Assembly (NCBI GenBank): GCA_026646875.1
Contig: JAPKHL010000028.1
Span: 1-45,001 of the forward strand
Direction of reading: 5' to 3'
Source of the DNA: Rhodocyclaceae bacterium
Lineage (GTDB): Bacteria > Pseudomonadota > Gammaproteobacteria > Burkholderiales > Rhodocyclaceae
DNA length: 45,001 nucleotides
The notes beneath the pieces are model-generated. The model was not told where the DNA came from and searched no databases. It was given only the letters and a program-made list of their open reading frames with translations. Numbering within the stretch: the first letter of the stretch is position 1; every line of letters begins with the position of its first letter. A program made the position numbers and the translations under genes. Of the stretch, positions 37,800 to 45,001 are shown in pieces.

Positions 37800-40700
37800 T
37801 CAGGACGACGACAGCGGGATGGCCGGAGGGGCGGCAAGGGCTGCGGCGAGATAGTCGCGGGCCGCCGCCGCGGGCAGCGGGCGGCTGAACAGGTAGCCCT
37901 GCAGTTCGTCGCAGCCGTGCTCGCGCAGCAGCGCCAGCTGGGCATCGCTCTCCACGCCCTCGGCGATGGTCTTCAATCCGAGGCTGCGCGCCAGCGCAAT
38001 GATCGAGACGACGATGGCCGCATCGTTGGCGTCATGCTCGATGTCGGTGACGAAGGAGCGGTCGATCTTCAGGTGGTCGATCGGAAAGCGCTTGAGATAG
38101 GCCAGCGAGGAGTAGCCAGTGCCAAAGTCGTCGATTGCCAGGGTGATGCCCATCTCCTTCAGGCGCACGAGGATGGCGCGGGCCTCCTCGGGTTCTTCCA
38201 TGACCGCGCTTTCGGTGATTTCCAGTTCGAGAAGGTATGCCGGCAGGCCGCTTTCCGCCAGTGCGGCGGCTACCTGCTCGGGGAAGTTCTGGCGATGCAG
38301 CTGACGCGGCGAGACATTCACCGCGACGCGCAACGGCGGCAGCCCCGCGTCGATCCACTGCTTCATCTGCCGGCAGGCAGTATGCAGGACCCATTCGCCG
38401 AGCGTCACGATCAGGCCGCTTTCCTCGGCGATCGGGATGAAGCGGTCCGGGCCAAGGGTGATGCCCGCTCCGGCATTCCAGCGCAGCAGTGCCTCGACGC
38501 CGGCGATCCGGTGCGCGCGCGTGTCGAACTGGGGCTGGTAATGCAGCTCGCATTCATTGCGCGCCAGCGCCTGGCGCAGCCGTCGTTCGATGTCCAGCCG
38601 TTCGCGGGTGCTGCGGTTCATTTCCTCGGCGTAGAACTGGAAATTGTTCCGGCCGAGGGACTTGGCGTGGTACATCGCCGTGTCGGCATTGCGCAGGATG
38701 GTGTCGCTGTCGCCGCCGTCGGCGGGGAACAGGCTGATGCCGACACTCGGACTGGTATGCAGCTCGTGGTCGTCGATCAGCACCGGTACGGCCAGGGTGG
38801 CGATGATCTTGCCGGCGACCGTGGCGGCGTCGGTGTGTCCGGCGAGATCGGGCAGGACGATCACGAATTCATCGCCGCCGAGGCGAGCGACGATGTCCGA
38901 TTCGCGCACTACCGCGCTGAAGCGGCGGGCAACCTCGATCAGCAGGCGGTCTCCGATGTGATGGCCGAGCGTGTCGTTGATGATCTTGAAACGGTCGAGA
39001 TCGACGAACAGGACGGCGACTTCCCATTGATGCCGGCGGGCGTCGACGAGGGCCTGGTCGAGACGCGCGCCGAGCGTGAAGCGGTTGGGCAAGCCGGTCA
39101 GCACGTCGTGGTGGGCGAGGTAGTGGATCCGTTCCTCGCTCGATTTTCGCTCGGTGATGTCGGAGAACATCGTCACGTAGTGCGTCAGCTCGCCGCTTTG
39201 CCGGTCCACCACGGCGTTGATCGTCATCCATTTCGGGTAGATCTCGCCGCTCTTGCGCCGGTCCCAGATCTCGCCGGCCCAGTGGCCGTGCTCGCGCAGC
39301 GTGCGCCACATCGCAGCGTAGAATGCATCGTCGTGGCGGCCGGAGGCGAGCAGGCGCGGGTTCCCGCCGAGCACTTCGCCCGGCGCGTAGCCGGTGATCA
39401 GGGTGAACGCCTCGTTGACCGAGACGATCCGGTTGTCGCGATCGGTGATCATGATCGCGTCCGGGCTGTTGTCGAAGACCTTTTCCGCCAGCTGAAGGCG
39501 TTCCTCGGCCTGGCAGCGGGCGGTGATGTCGATGTTGGCGCCGACGATGCGCAGCACCTGGCCGCTGTCGTCCTGCTCGATGCCGGCCTGTGTGTTGATG
39601 TGGCGCAGCTGCCCGTCGGCACGGACGATGCGGAAGTCGATGTCGAAGTGCCGCTGCAGGCCGGCCAGGGCCGCGCGCATCGCGGCCCGCACGCGACCCT
39701 GGTCGGCGGGGTGCACCATCGACAGCCAGTCACGCAACGCCGGACTGTCCGGCGGCAGTCCGTAAAGCTCGTACATCCGCGCGTCCCAGATCAGGCGATC
39801 GTCGGGGACGTGCCAGTCCCAGATGCCGATGGCCGCCGCCGAGGTGGCCAGGGTCAGGCGGGTCGACAGATCCTGCCATGCCTGTTCGGTGCGCCGCCGT
39901 TCGGTGATGTCGGTGTACACCGTGACGAAGCCACCGCCGGGCAACGGCATGCCGCGCACTTCGATGACAGTGCCGTTCGGCCGTGTCCGCTCGAAGAGAT
40001 GGACGACGTGCTGGCGCGCCCGTGCGACCATCGACTCGGCCAGGGCCTCCGGGTCGCCGGGGCCGTATTCGCCTCGGCGGGCGTTGAACAGGGCGAGCGT
40101 CCGCGCTGCCACCGGCATCCGTTCGAACAGCGTGTCGGGCAGGTCCAGTAGCCGGCGAAACTCCCGGTTGGCGGCGACGATGTTGAGTTCGCCGTCCATC
40201 AGCGAGACGCCGCCGGGAATGTTCTCGATGATCGTGTCGAGCAGGGCATTCTGTTTCTGCAACTTGAGCTCGACGTTGCGCCGGTCGGTGATGTCGGTGT
40301 AGGTGGTGATGAAGCCGGCGAGCTGACCGTCGATGTGGTAGGGGCGGCCTTGCACGAGATGCGCCTTGCCGTTCGGGCGCACCCGCTCGAAACGGTGCGG
40401 CAGGAACTTGCCGGCCAGCGCCACGCGCTCCCGGACCAGCGCCTCCGGATCGCCGGGGCCGTATTCGCCGCGCTCCGCCGGAATGCGCAGCAGTCGCTCG
40501 AGCGGCACGTCGTTCACGACGATTTCCGGAGGCAGTTCCAGGATCTCGATCAGCTCGGCGTTCCAGAGCTGCAGGCGCAGATGCTCGTCGAACACGCTGA
40601 TGCCCTGCGGCATGTTCTCGAGGACCGCTGCCAGCTGCGCCGACTGACGGCGCAGCTGGGCCTCGATCCGATGCTTTTCGGTGACGTCCTGGAGGGTGCC

Positions 40701-42092
40701 GACGATCAGCTGCGGGCGGTCGTCGGCATCGCGCACGATGTGACTGGTGTTCTCGAAGCGGCGGACCTCGCCGGACGGCAGCAGGACCCGGTAGGCGATG
40801 CTGCAGGCCTGCCCCTGTTCGCTGCTGGTTTCGAGGGCGTGGCGCACGCGCGCACGGTCCTCGGGATGGACGCGGTCGTAGAACAGCGAGCGTGAGGGGA
40901 CGTGCTCGCCCGGCGTGTAATGCAGCAGGTGATAGGTTTCGTCCGACCACCAGAGGCCATTGTCGGACAGCCGCCGTTCCCAGCTGCCGAGATGGGCGAT
41001 GCGCTGCGCGGCGAGCAGCCGCTCGTGCGAGCGGGCGATTTCCAGCGCGGCCTTGCGCTCGGCCGCGTGCTGTCCGAGGAAGACCTCCCGCTGGGCGCGC
41101 CACAGGCGGCGCGTGAATCCGGCGGTGAGCGCCAGCAGCAGCAGGCTCAGCACGGCGACCGCGACGAAACGCTCGTTGATCGGCGCCAGCACTTCGCGCA
41201 TGTCGGTCTTTACGACCAGCGACCACGGGCTGTCGGGGATCGGGCGCGTGGCGGCGAGCACCTCGATGCCGCGGTAGTCGATGCCCTCGAGCAGGAGCGG
41301 CTGGCCCCGCACCGCCCGGGCGGCCGGCAGGTTCTCGCGGTCGGCTGGCAGGGCGAGGCGCAGGGCGCTATCGGCGCTGTGGCGCAGGTCGTTGAGATAG
41401 AGGACGCTGTCGCCGCGCTTCTCGACGAGCAGGGTTTCGGCGGAGGCACTCGGCAGGGGCTGCGACTGGATCAGCGGAAAGAGGACCCGCTGCGGGTCGA
41501 TGCGCAGCAGCAGGAATCCCTGTGGCTCGGGGTATCCGGTGCTGCGCAGCGGCACCGCCACCTCCATGTAGCGCTCCATGCCGAGCGAGATTTCCAGGTT
41601 GCTCAGGCGCGGCGAATCCGCCCGGCCTGCCTCGCGCAGCAGCTCGCGGCTGCGTTCGAAGAGCGGCAGGTGATTGGCTGTGGCGACCAGGATTTCGCCC
41701 CGCGCATCGAGCAGCAGGGCTTCCCGGTAGTCGTAGCTGCGCACGAAACTCTGCAGCCAGGCTTCGATTTTCTGCCGCTGCAGGGCGTCCGGCCGCCGGC
41801 CCAGCCAGCCGGTAAGCATTTCTCCGATCAGGGCATTGTTATGGACCACGACGGCGTCGCCGTATCGCTCGCGGCGCCAGCTGGCGATCTGCTCCACCTT
41901 GAGGTCGGCGATGGCTGACAGCTGGGCCTGCGCCTGCGCAACGATGGTGGCCTTCTGCGCGCGGTAGAAGGCGTAATCGACCGCGCCGATGCCCAGTGCC
42001 AGCAGCGCGAACACAAGGGAGAGCCGATGCTGCTGCGGTTTGTCGTGCGGGACGGCCCTGGGGGCGCCGCGTCCGCGGCACGCCCCGAACAC
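37800..42092 (-). CDS. large membrane sensor with five PAS domains, GGDEF and EAL
   Basis: About 1430 residues. TM1 near the start (LSLVFALLALGIGAVDYAF), a periplasmic sensor of about 280 residues, and TM2 (VAVLSLLLLALTAGF) lead to five PAS domains in series, of which the second and third are PAS_7-type and share RGEYGPGDPEAL (132 residues apart). Next is GGDEF (intact motif at about 1072-1076, preceded by an RxxD site RESD) and EAL (E at about 1200 in [33 protein letters not shown]). Both catalytic motifs are intact, so it may make and/or cleave cyclic-di-GMP. The start is uncertain: GTG 42092 is chosen because ATG 42164/42152 would overlap the divergent gene at 42145 and lacks a ribosome binding site. 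Confidence 0.9.
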   Translation of the reverse strand: MFGACRGRGAPRAVPHDKPQQHRLSLVFALLALGIGAVDYAFYRAQKATIVAQAQAQLSAIADLKVEQIASWRRERYGDAVVVHNNALIGEMLTGWLGRRPDALQRQKIEAWLQSFVRSYDYREALLLDARGEILVATANHLPLFERSRELLREAGRADSPRLSNLEISLGMERYMEVAVPLRSTGYPEPQGFLLLRIDPQRVLFPLIQSQPLPSASAETLLVEKRGDSVLYLNDLRHSADSALRLALPADRENLPAARAVRGQPLLLEGIDYRGIEVLAATRPIPDSPWSLVVKTDMREVLAPINERFVAVAVLSLLLLALTAGFTRRLWRAQREVFLGQHAAERKAALEIARSHERLLAAQRIAHLGSWERRLSDNGLWWSDETYHLLHYTPGEHVPSRSLFYDRVHPEDRARVRHALETSSEQGQACSIAYRVLLPSGEVRRFENTSHIVRDADDRPQLIVGTLQDVTEKHRIEAQLRRQSAQLAAVLENMPQGISVFDEHLRLQLWNAELIEILELPPEIVVNDVPLERLLRIPAERGEYGPGDPEALVRERVALAGKFLPHRFERVRPNGKAHLVQGRPYHIDGQLAGFITTYTDITDRRNVELKLQKQNALLDTIIENIPGGVSLMDGELNIVAANREFRRLLDLPDTLFERMPVAARTLALFNARRGEYGPGDPEALAESMVARARQHVVHLFERTRPNGTVIEVRGMPLPGGGFVTVYTDITERRRTEQAWQDLSTRLTLATSAAAIGIWDWHVPDDRLIWDARMYELYGLPPDSPALRDWLSMVHPADQGRVRAAMRAALAGLQRHFDIDFRIVRADGQLRHINTQAGIEQDDSGQVLRIVGANIDITARCQAEERLQLAEKVFDNSPDAIMITDRDNRIVSVNEAFTLITGYAPGEVLGGNPRLLASGRHDDAFYAAMWRTLREHGHWAGEIWDRRKSGEIYPKWMTINAVVDRQSGELTHYVTMFSDITERKSSEERIHYLAHHDVLTGLPNRFTLGARLDQALVDARRHQWEVAVLFVDLDRFKIINDTLGHHIGDRLLIEVARRFSAVVRESDIVARLGGDEFVIVLPDLAGHTDAATVAGKIIATLAVPVLIDDHELHTSPSVGISLFPADGGDSDTILRNADTAMYHAKSLGRNNFQFYAEEMNRSTRERLDIERRLRQALARNECELHYQPQFDTRAHRIAGVEALLRWNAGAGITLGPDRFIPIAEESGLIVTLGEWVLHTACRQMKQWIDAGLPPLRVAVNVSPRQLHRQNFPEQVAAALAESGLPAYLLELEITESAVMEEPEEARAILVRLKEMGITLAIDDFGTGYSSLAYLKRFPIDHLKIDRSFVTDIEHDANDAAIVVSIIALARSLGLKTIAEGVESDAQLALLREHGCDELQGYLFSRPLPAAAARDYLAAALAAPPAIPLSSS

Positions 42093-42144
42093 CGCCAGCA
42101 CAACAATAAAGGCGGGGCCAGCAGTCAAGCCAGGGAGCGGCCGG

Positions 42145-44718
42145 ATGCGCATCAGGACCTTCATTTTCGCGGCGTCGAGCGCAGTGGCGCTGCTTTTCTT
42201 CGGAGGCAGCTACTGGGCGCTCGGAAACATCTTTGGCGGCGCCGTGCGCGACAACGCCCTGCACACCTCCGAGGCCGTCGCGAAGATCACCTTCGGCGCC
42301 ATGTACGAGCTGATGAACGCTGGCTGGGAGCGCGAGCAGGCCGAGTCCTTCCTGCGCGCCACCCGGCAGGCTGCCGACGATTCGGCGCTGGCCATCCAGA
42401 TCTACCGCGCGCCGGTGGTCGCCGAGCGCTTCGGCGAGATCGAGCAGCCCCCCTTCGACGCCGAACTGCTCGCGGTGCTGCAGTCGGGCCGCACCCGGCG
42501 GATCGATACGGACGAGACGGTCCGCCACATCCTGCCGCTGGTCGCCGAGGAAAAATGCCTGCGCTGCCACCGCAACGCCGATATCGGGACTACCCTGGGC
42601 GCTGTCGAGGTGGTGCAGAACCTGGGCCAGCTGCAGACCCGCGCACAACGGGAACTCCTCCTCGCGCTGCTGGCGTTGCTGCCGTTTGTCGTGCTTGGCG
42701 CCGGCGGTGCGGTGTGGTGGGTCAGCCGGCGCATCGAGCGTTCGGCCGGTGCGGTCCGCGAGAGCTTCGAGAGCGTGAATGCGGTCAGCGACCTGCGGCG
42801 TGTCGCGCTCGAATGCCACGATCTGGGCTTCGTCGAATTCAACAGCATCCTGACCGGGCTCGATGGATTGGTGACCAAGCTGCGCTCGATCGCTGTCGAC
42901 AAGGACATTCTCAAGTTCGAGATCGGCCTGCTCGAGAAATTCGTGATCACTTCCGAGGTCGTCAAGGACTGGCGCGAGTACGTCGGCCAACTGCTCGTCG
43001 CGATCAACCGGGTGATCACCGCGCATGTGCTGTTCTCGGTATTCAAGATCGACGATGAGCTGTTCGACCTGGAAATCTTCTGGCACCGCCAGCCGACGCA
43101 GGAGACCCTGGACACGGTCGAACGGCACATCCGCCAGGCGCTGGCGAGCAGTCCGCAGTTTGGCGAGTACGCGACCTGCACGCTGCATCACCATGTGGTG
43201 TTGCGCGAAGGGAGCATCGATCTGTCGGAGAACGAGGTCAGCCTGCGCGTCAAATCGTTCTTCGTCGAGGCGCCGAAGATCGGCGGTATCGTCGGAATCG
43301 GGGTGCACGCCGACGAGATGGAGGACGAGACGCGCCATCTGGTGATGGACAGCGTGCTGTCCACGCTGCTCAACGTGGTCGGATCGGTCAAGGCGATCTA
43401 CAAATACACCCGCGACCTCGAGTACTACGCCACCCGCGATCCGCTCACCGACCTCTTCAACCAGCGCGTCTTCTGGGAAATGGCCGGCTACGAGATCGAG
43501 CGTGCGCGCCGGCACGATTACAAATTCGGCCTGTTGCTGATCGATCTCGACAATTTCAAGGTGATCAACGACAGCTACGGGCATCCGGTCGGCGACCGCT
43601 ACCTGCAGGCCTTCGCCCGCTGCGTGCATGAAACCCTGCGTGCCGGCGACATCTTCGCGCGCTATGGCGGCGACGAGTTCGTCGTTATCCTGCCCGAGAG
43701 CGATGCCGCCGAAACCGGCATGGCGGCACGGCGCGTCCTCTCTGCCGTTAGCCGCCTGAGCATCGATGTCGACGGGCAGACGGTGCATGGCACCTGCTCG
43801 ATCGGCATGGCGGTCTACCCCGACCACGCGGCGGAAGCCAAGGATCTCTTCCTGTTCGCCGACAACATGATGTACAAGGCCAAGGCCGGCGGCAAGGACC
43901 GCCTGGTCGAGCCGACCGCAGAGGACGTGGTCGAGGTGTTCCGCGACATCACCCAGAAAAGCGTGCTGATCCTTGACGCGATCGAGCGCAAGCGGGTGAT
44001 TCCCTTCTTCCAGCCGATCCTCGATGTGGCGACGCGGCAGGTGGTGGCCTACGAGGTGCTATCGCGCATCGAGGTCGGCGACGAGATCATGCGCGCCGAC
44101 GAGTTTGTCGAGATCGCCGAGAAGATGGGTGTCATCCACCGTCTCGACACGCTGGTCATCGAGCGCGCGCTGGCCGCGCTGCAGATGCAGGGACATGCCG
44201 GCTACGTGTTCATCAACCTCTCGCCGCGCGCCCTGGTGCTCGGCGAGTTTGCCCGCGACGTCAAGCGCATCGTTGCCGCCAGCGGCGTGCCGCCCGAGCG
44301 CATCGTGTTCGAGATCACCGAGCGCGATACGGTGAAGAACCTCGGGCTGCTCGAGCGCTTCCTGACCGATCTCAAGATGGAGGGCTTCAAGCTGGCAATC
44401 GATGATTTCGGCTCGGGATTCTCGTCCTTCCACTACCTGCGCCGGTTTCCGATCGATTTCCTGAAGATCGAGGGCGAATTCATTGCCAACATGCTGAACA
44501 ATGCCAAGGATCTGGCCTTCGTCAGCAGTATCCGTTCACTCGCCCTCGACCTCGGAATTACCATGGTCGCCGAGTACGTCGAGAGCGCCGAGGTGCTCGA
44601 TGCCCTCGCCGAGATGGGCGTGCATCTGGCGCAGGGCTACCACGTCGGCCGTCCCGCGCGGGACATCGTGGCAGCGGCGTGGACGGCGCCCGGCGATGCC
44701 GGCGGGGTGGCGGGATGA
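42145..44718 (+). CDS. membrane GGDEF-EAL protein with periplasmic CxxCH haem-c motif
   Basis: This 857-residue protein has TM1 at about 5-27 and TM2 at about 170-192 enclosing a periplasmic sensor. The sensor carries C138-L-R-C141-H142, a c-type haem attachment motif, followed by GTTLGAVEVVQNL; the layout recalls DUF3365/Tll0287-like redox or gas sensors. Residues of about 255-400 look GAF-like. GGDEF is intact at 508-512 with an RxxD inhibitory site (RAGD) five residues before it. The EAL motif is EVL (E637), with NLSPRAL, EITERD and DDFGSGFSS retained, so hydrolysis is plausible. The ATG at 42145 has CAGGGAG upstream; a longer frame from 41989 overlaps the divergent gene. It is convergent with the gene at the right edge. 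Confidence 0.93.
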   Translation: MRIRTFIFAASSAVALLFFGGSYWALGNIFGGAVRDNALHTSEAVAKITFGAMYELMNAGWEREQAESFLRATRQAADDSALAIQIYRAPVVAERFGEIEQPPFDAELLAVLQSGRTRRIDTDETVRHILPLVAEEKCLRCHRNADIGTTLGAVEVVQNLGQLQTRAQRELLLALLALLPFVVLGAGGAVWWVSRRIERSAGAVRESFESVNAVSDLRRVALECHDLGFVEFNSILTGLDGLVTKLRSIAVDKDILKFEIGLLEKFVITSEVVKDWREYVGQLLVAINRVITAHVLFSVFKIDDELFDLEIFWHRQPTQETLDTVERHIRQALASSPQFGEYATCTLHHHVVLREGSIDLSENEVSLRVKSFFVEAPKIGGIVGIGVHADEMEDETRHLVMDSVLSTLLNVVGSVKAIYKYTRDLEYYATRDPLTDLFNQRVFWEMAGYEIERARRHDYKFGLLLIDLDNFKVINDSYGHPVGDRYLQAFARCVHETLRAGDIFARYGGDEFVVILPESDAAETGMAARRVLSAVSRLSIDVDGQTVHGTCSIGMAVYPDHAAEAKDLFLFADNMMYKAKAGGKDRLVEPTAEDVVEVFRDITQKSVLILDAIERKRVIPFFQPILDVATRQVVAYEVLSRIEVGDEIMRADEFVEIAEKMGVIHRLDTLVIERALAALQMQGHAGYVFINLSPRALVLGEFARDVKRIVAASGVPPERIVFEITERDTVKNLGLLERFLTDLKMEGFKLAIDDFGSGFSSFHYLRRFPIDFLKIEGEFIANMLNNAKDLAFVSSIRSLALDLGITMVAEYVESAEVLDALAEMGVHLAQGYHVGRPARDIVAAAWTAPGDAGGVAG

Positions 44719-44737
44719 TGGCAGGCCGGGCGGGGAC

Positions 44738-45001
44738 TCAGCAGCCGGCGCGCACCCACGCCTTCCAGGTCGCGAAGACCCGGGGATGCAGTGCTGCGAG
44801 TACCGGCCGGCGCCATACGTCGGCTGCGTCGAAATTGTCCTGCGCGAGCGTGCAGGCCTGACCGCCCGCCTCGCGCAGGATCAGGCTGCCGGCCGCGTAA
44901 TCCCACAGCATCTGGCCGCCGTGCAGGTAGAGGTCGAGCCGTCCGGCGGCGAGGTTGCACCACTCGAGCGTCGAGCAGCCGAAATTGCGCTGCGAGAAAT
45001 A
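44738..45001 (-). CDS. inositol monophosphatase family protein, 5' part outside window
   Basis: The C-terminal 87 residues are visible, running off the right edge. They contain RNFGCSTLEWCNLAAGRLDLYLH and the family signature WDYAAGSLILREAGG, in which the Asp is a metal ligand of the Mg-dependent IMPase/FBPase/CysQ fold (split here: WDYAAGSL then ILREAGG). The end is LHPRVFATWKAWVRAGC and then the stop at 44738. The substrate cannot be assigned without the N-terminus (SuhB, HisN and CysQ types are all possible). It is separated from the GGDEF-EAL gene by 19 bases, tail to tail. Confidence 0.85.
   Translation of the reverse strand, partial: YFSQRNFGCSTLEWCNLAAGRLDLYLHGGQMLWDYAAGSLILREAGGQACTLAQDNFDAADVWRRPVLAALHPRVFATWKAWVRAGC

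Noticed and set aside
37767-40151. 794-residue open frame on the plus strand opposite the PAS/GGDEF/EAL gene
   Set aside because: An antisense shadow; the opposite strand encodes intact GGDEF and EAL domains.
44637-44963. minus-strand frame with an ATG at the right edge
   Set aside because: It is Arg/Pro/Ala-rich shadow sequence; the real minus-strand frame here is the inositol monophosphatase C-terminus, which has no start inside the window.

Overview
The window is high-GC (roughly two thirds G+C by eye) chromosomal DNA from a Gram-negative bacterium, most likely a betaproteobacterium of the Rhodocyclales type. The evidence is the gene order tkt-gap ... epd-pgk-pyk-fba ... purC, a DUF3422 protein, a PEP-CTERM (exosortase-sorted) protein, an RND efflux tripartite pump, TonB-dependent uptake, fbp plus phosphoribulokinase, and a very high density of PAS/GGDEF/EAL signalling proteins. 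Genus assignment is inference. No tRNA, rRNA, CRISPR array, insertion sequence or phage gene was recognised.

Layout. 1-2000 (+): the end of a PEP-CTERM protein with its terminator, then mrp (Fe-S cluster carrier ATPase). 2000-5400 (-): a possible operon of a DUF2189 membrane protein, an M3 oligopeptidase (prlC) that carries an out-of-frame deletion, and an exported DUF4124-glutaredoxin protein. 5475-8922 (-): fba with a clear intrinsic terminator, a DUF3422 membrane protein and purC. 9050-14330 (-): a tightly overlapping signalling operon of sensor kinase, single-domain response regulator, and REC-GAF-PAS-GGDEF-EAL protein. 14432-21598 (-): epd, pgk, a degenerate REC/GGDEF protein, pyk and a membrane diguanylate cyclase, closed by an intrinsic terminator. 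21872-22453 (+): a small hypothetical gene. 22463-28185 (-): an RND efflux operon (adaptor, pump, outer-membrane factor), with a divergent MarR regulator at 28461. 29107-32158 (-): tkt-gap. 32467-35877 (+): a FecA-like TonB receptor and a YVTN beta-propeller protein whose C-terminus appears frameshifted. 35813-37728 (-): fbp-prk. 37800-44718: two divergent, large membrane GGDEF-EAL proteins, one with five PAS domains and one with a periplasmic CxxCH haem-c motif. The right edge cuts an inositol-monophosphatase family gene.

How it works together. Fba, Fbp, Tkt, Gap, Pgk, Pyk and Prk cover lower glycolysis/gluconeogenesis plus the regenerative part of the Calvin cycle, which suggests autotrophic capacity (RuBisCO itself is not in the window). 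Epd uses erythrose-4-phosphate, a transketolase-linked sugar, for vitamin B6 synthesis. Between and beside these genes lie five GGDEF-family proteins (four with an intact GGDEF motif, three of those also with EAL) and a sensor kinase, so cyclic-di-GMP control genes are physically interleaved with central carbon genes. Two genes (prlC and the YVTN protein) each look as if they lost a few tens of bases out of frame. This is either real decay or an assembly defect and deserves checking.
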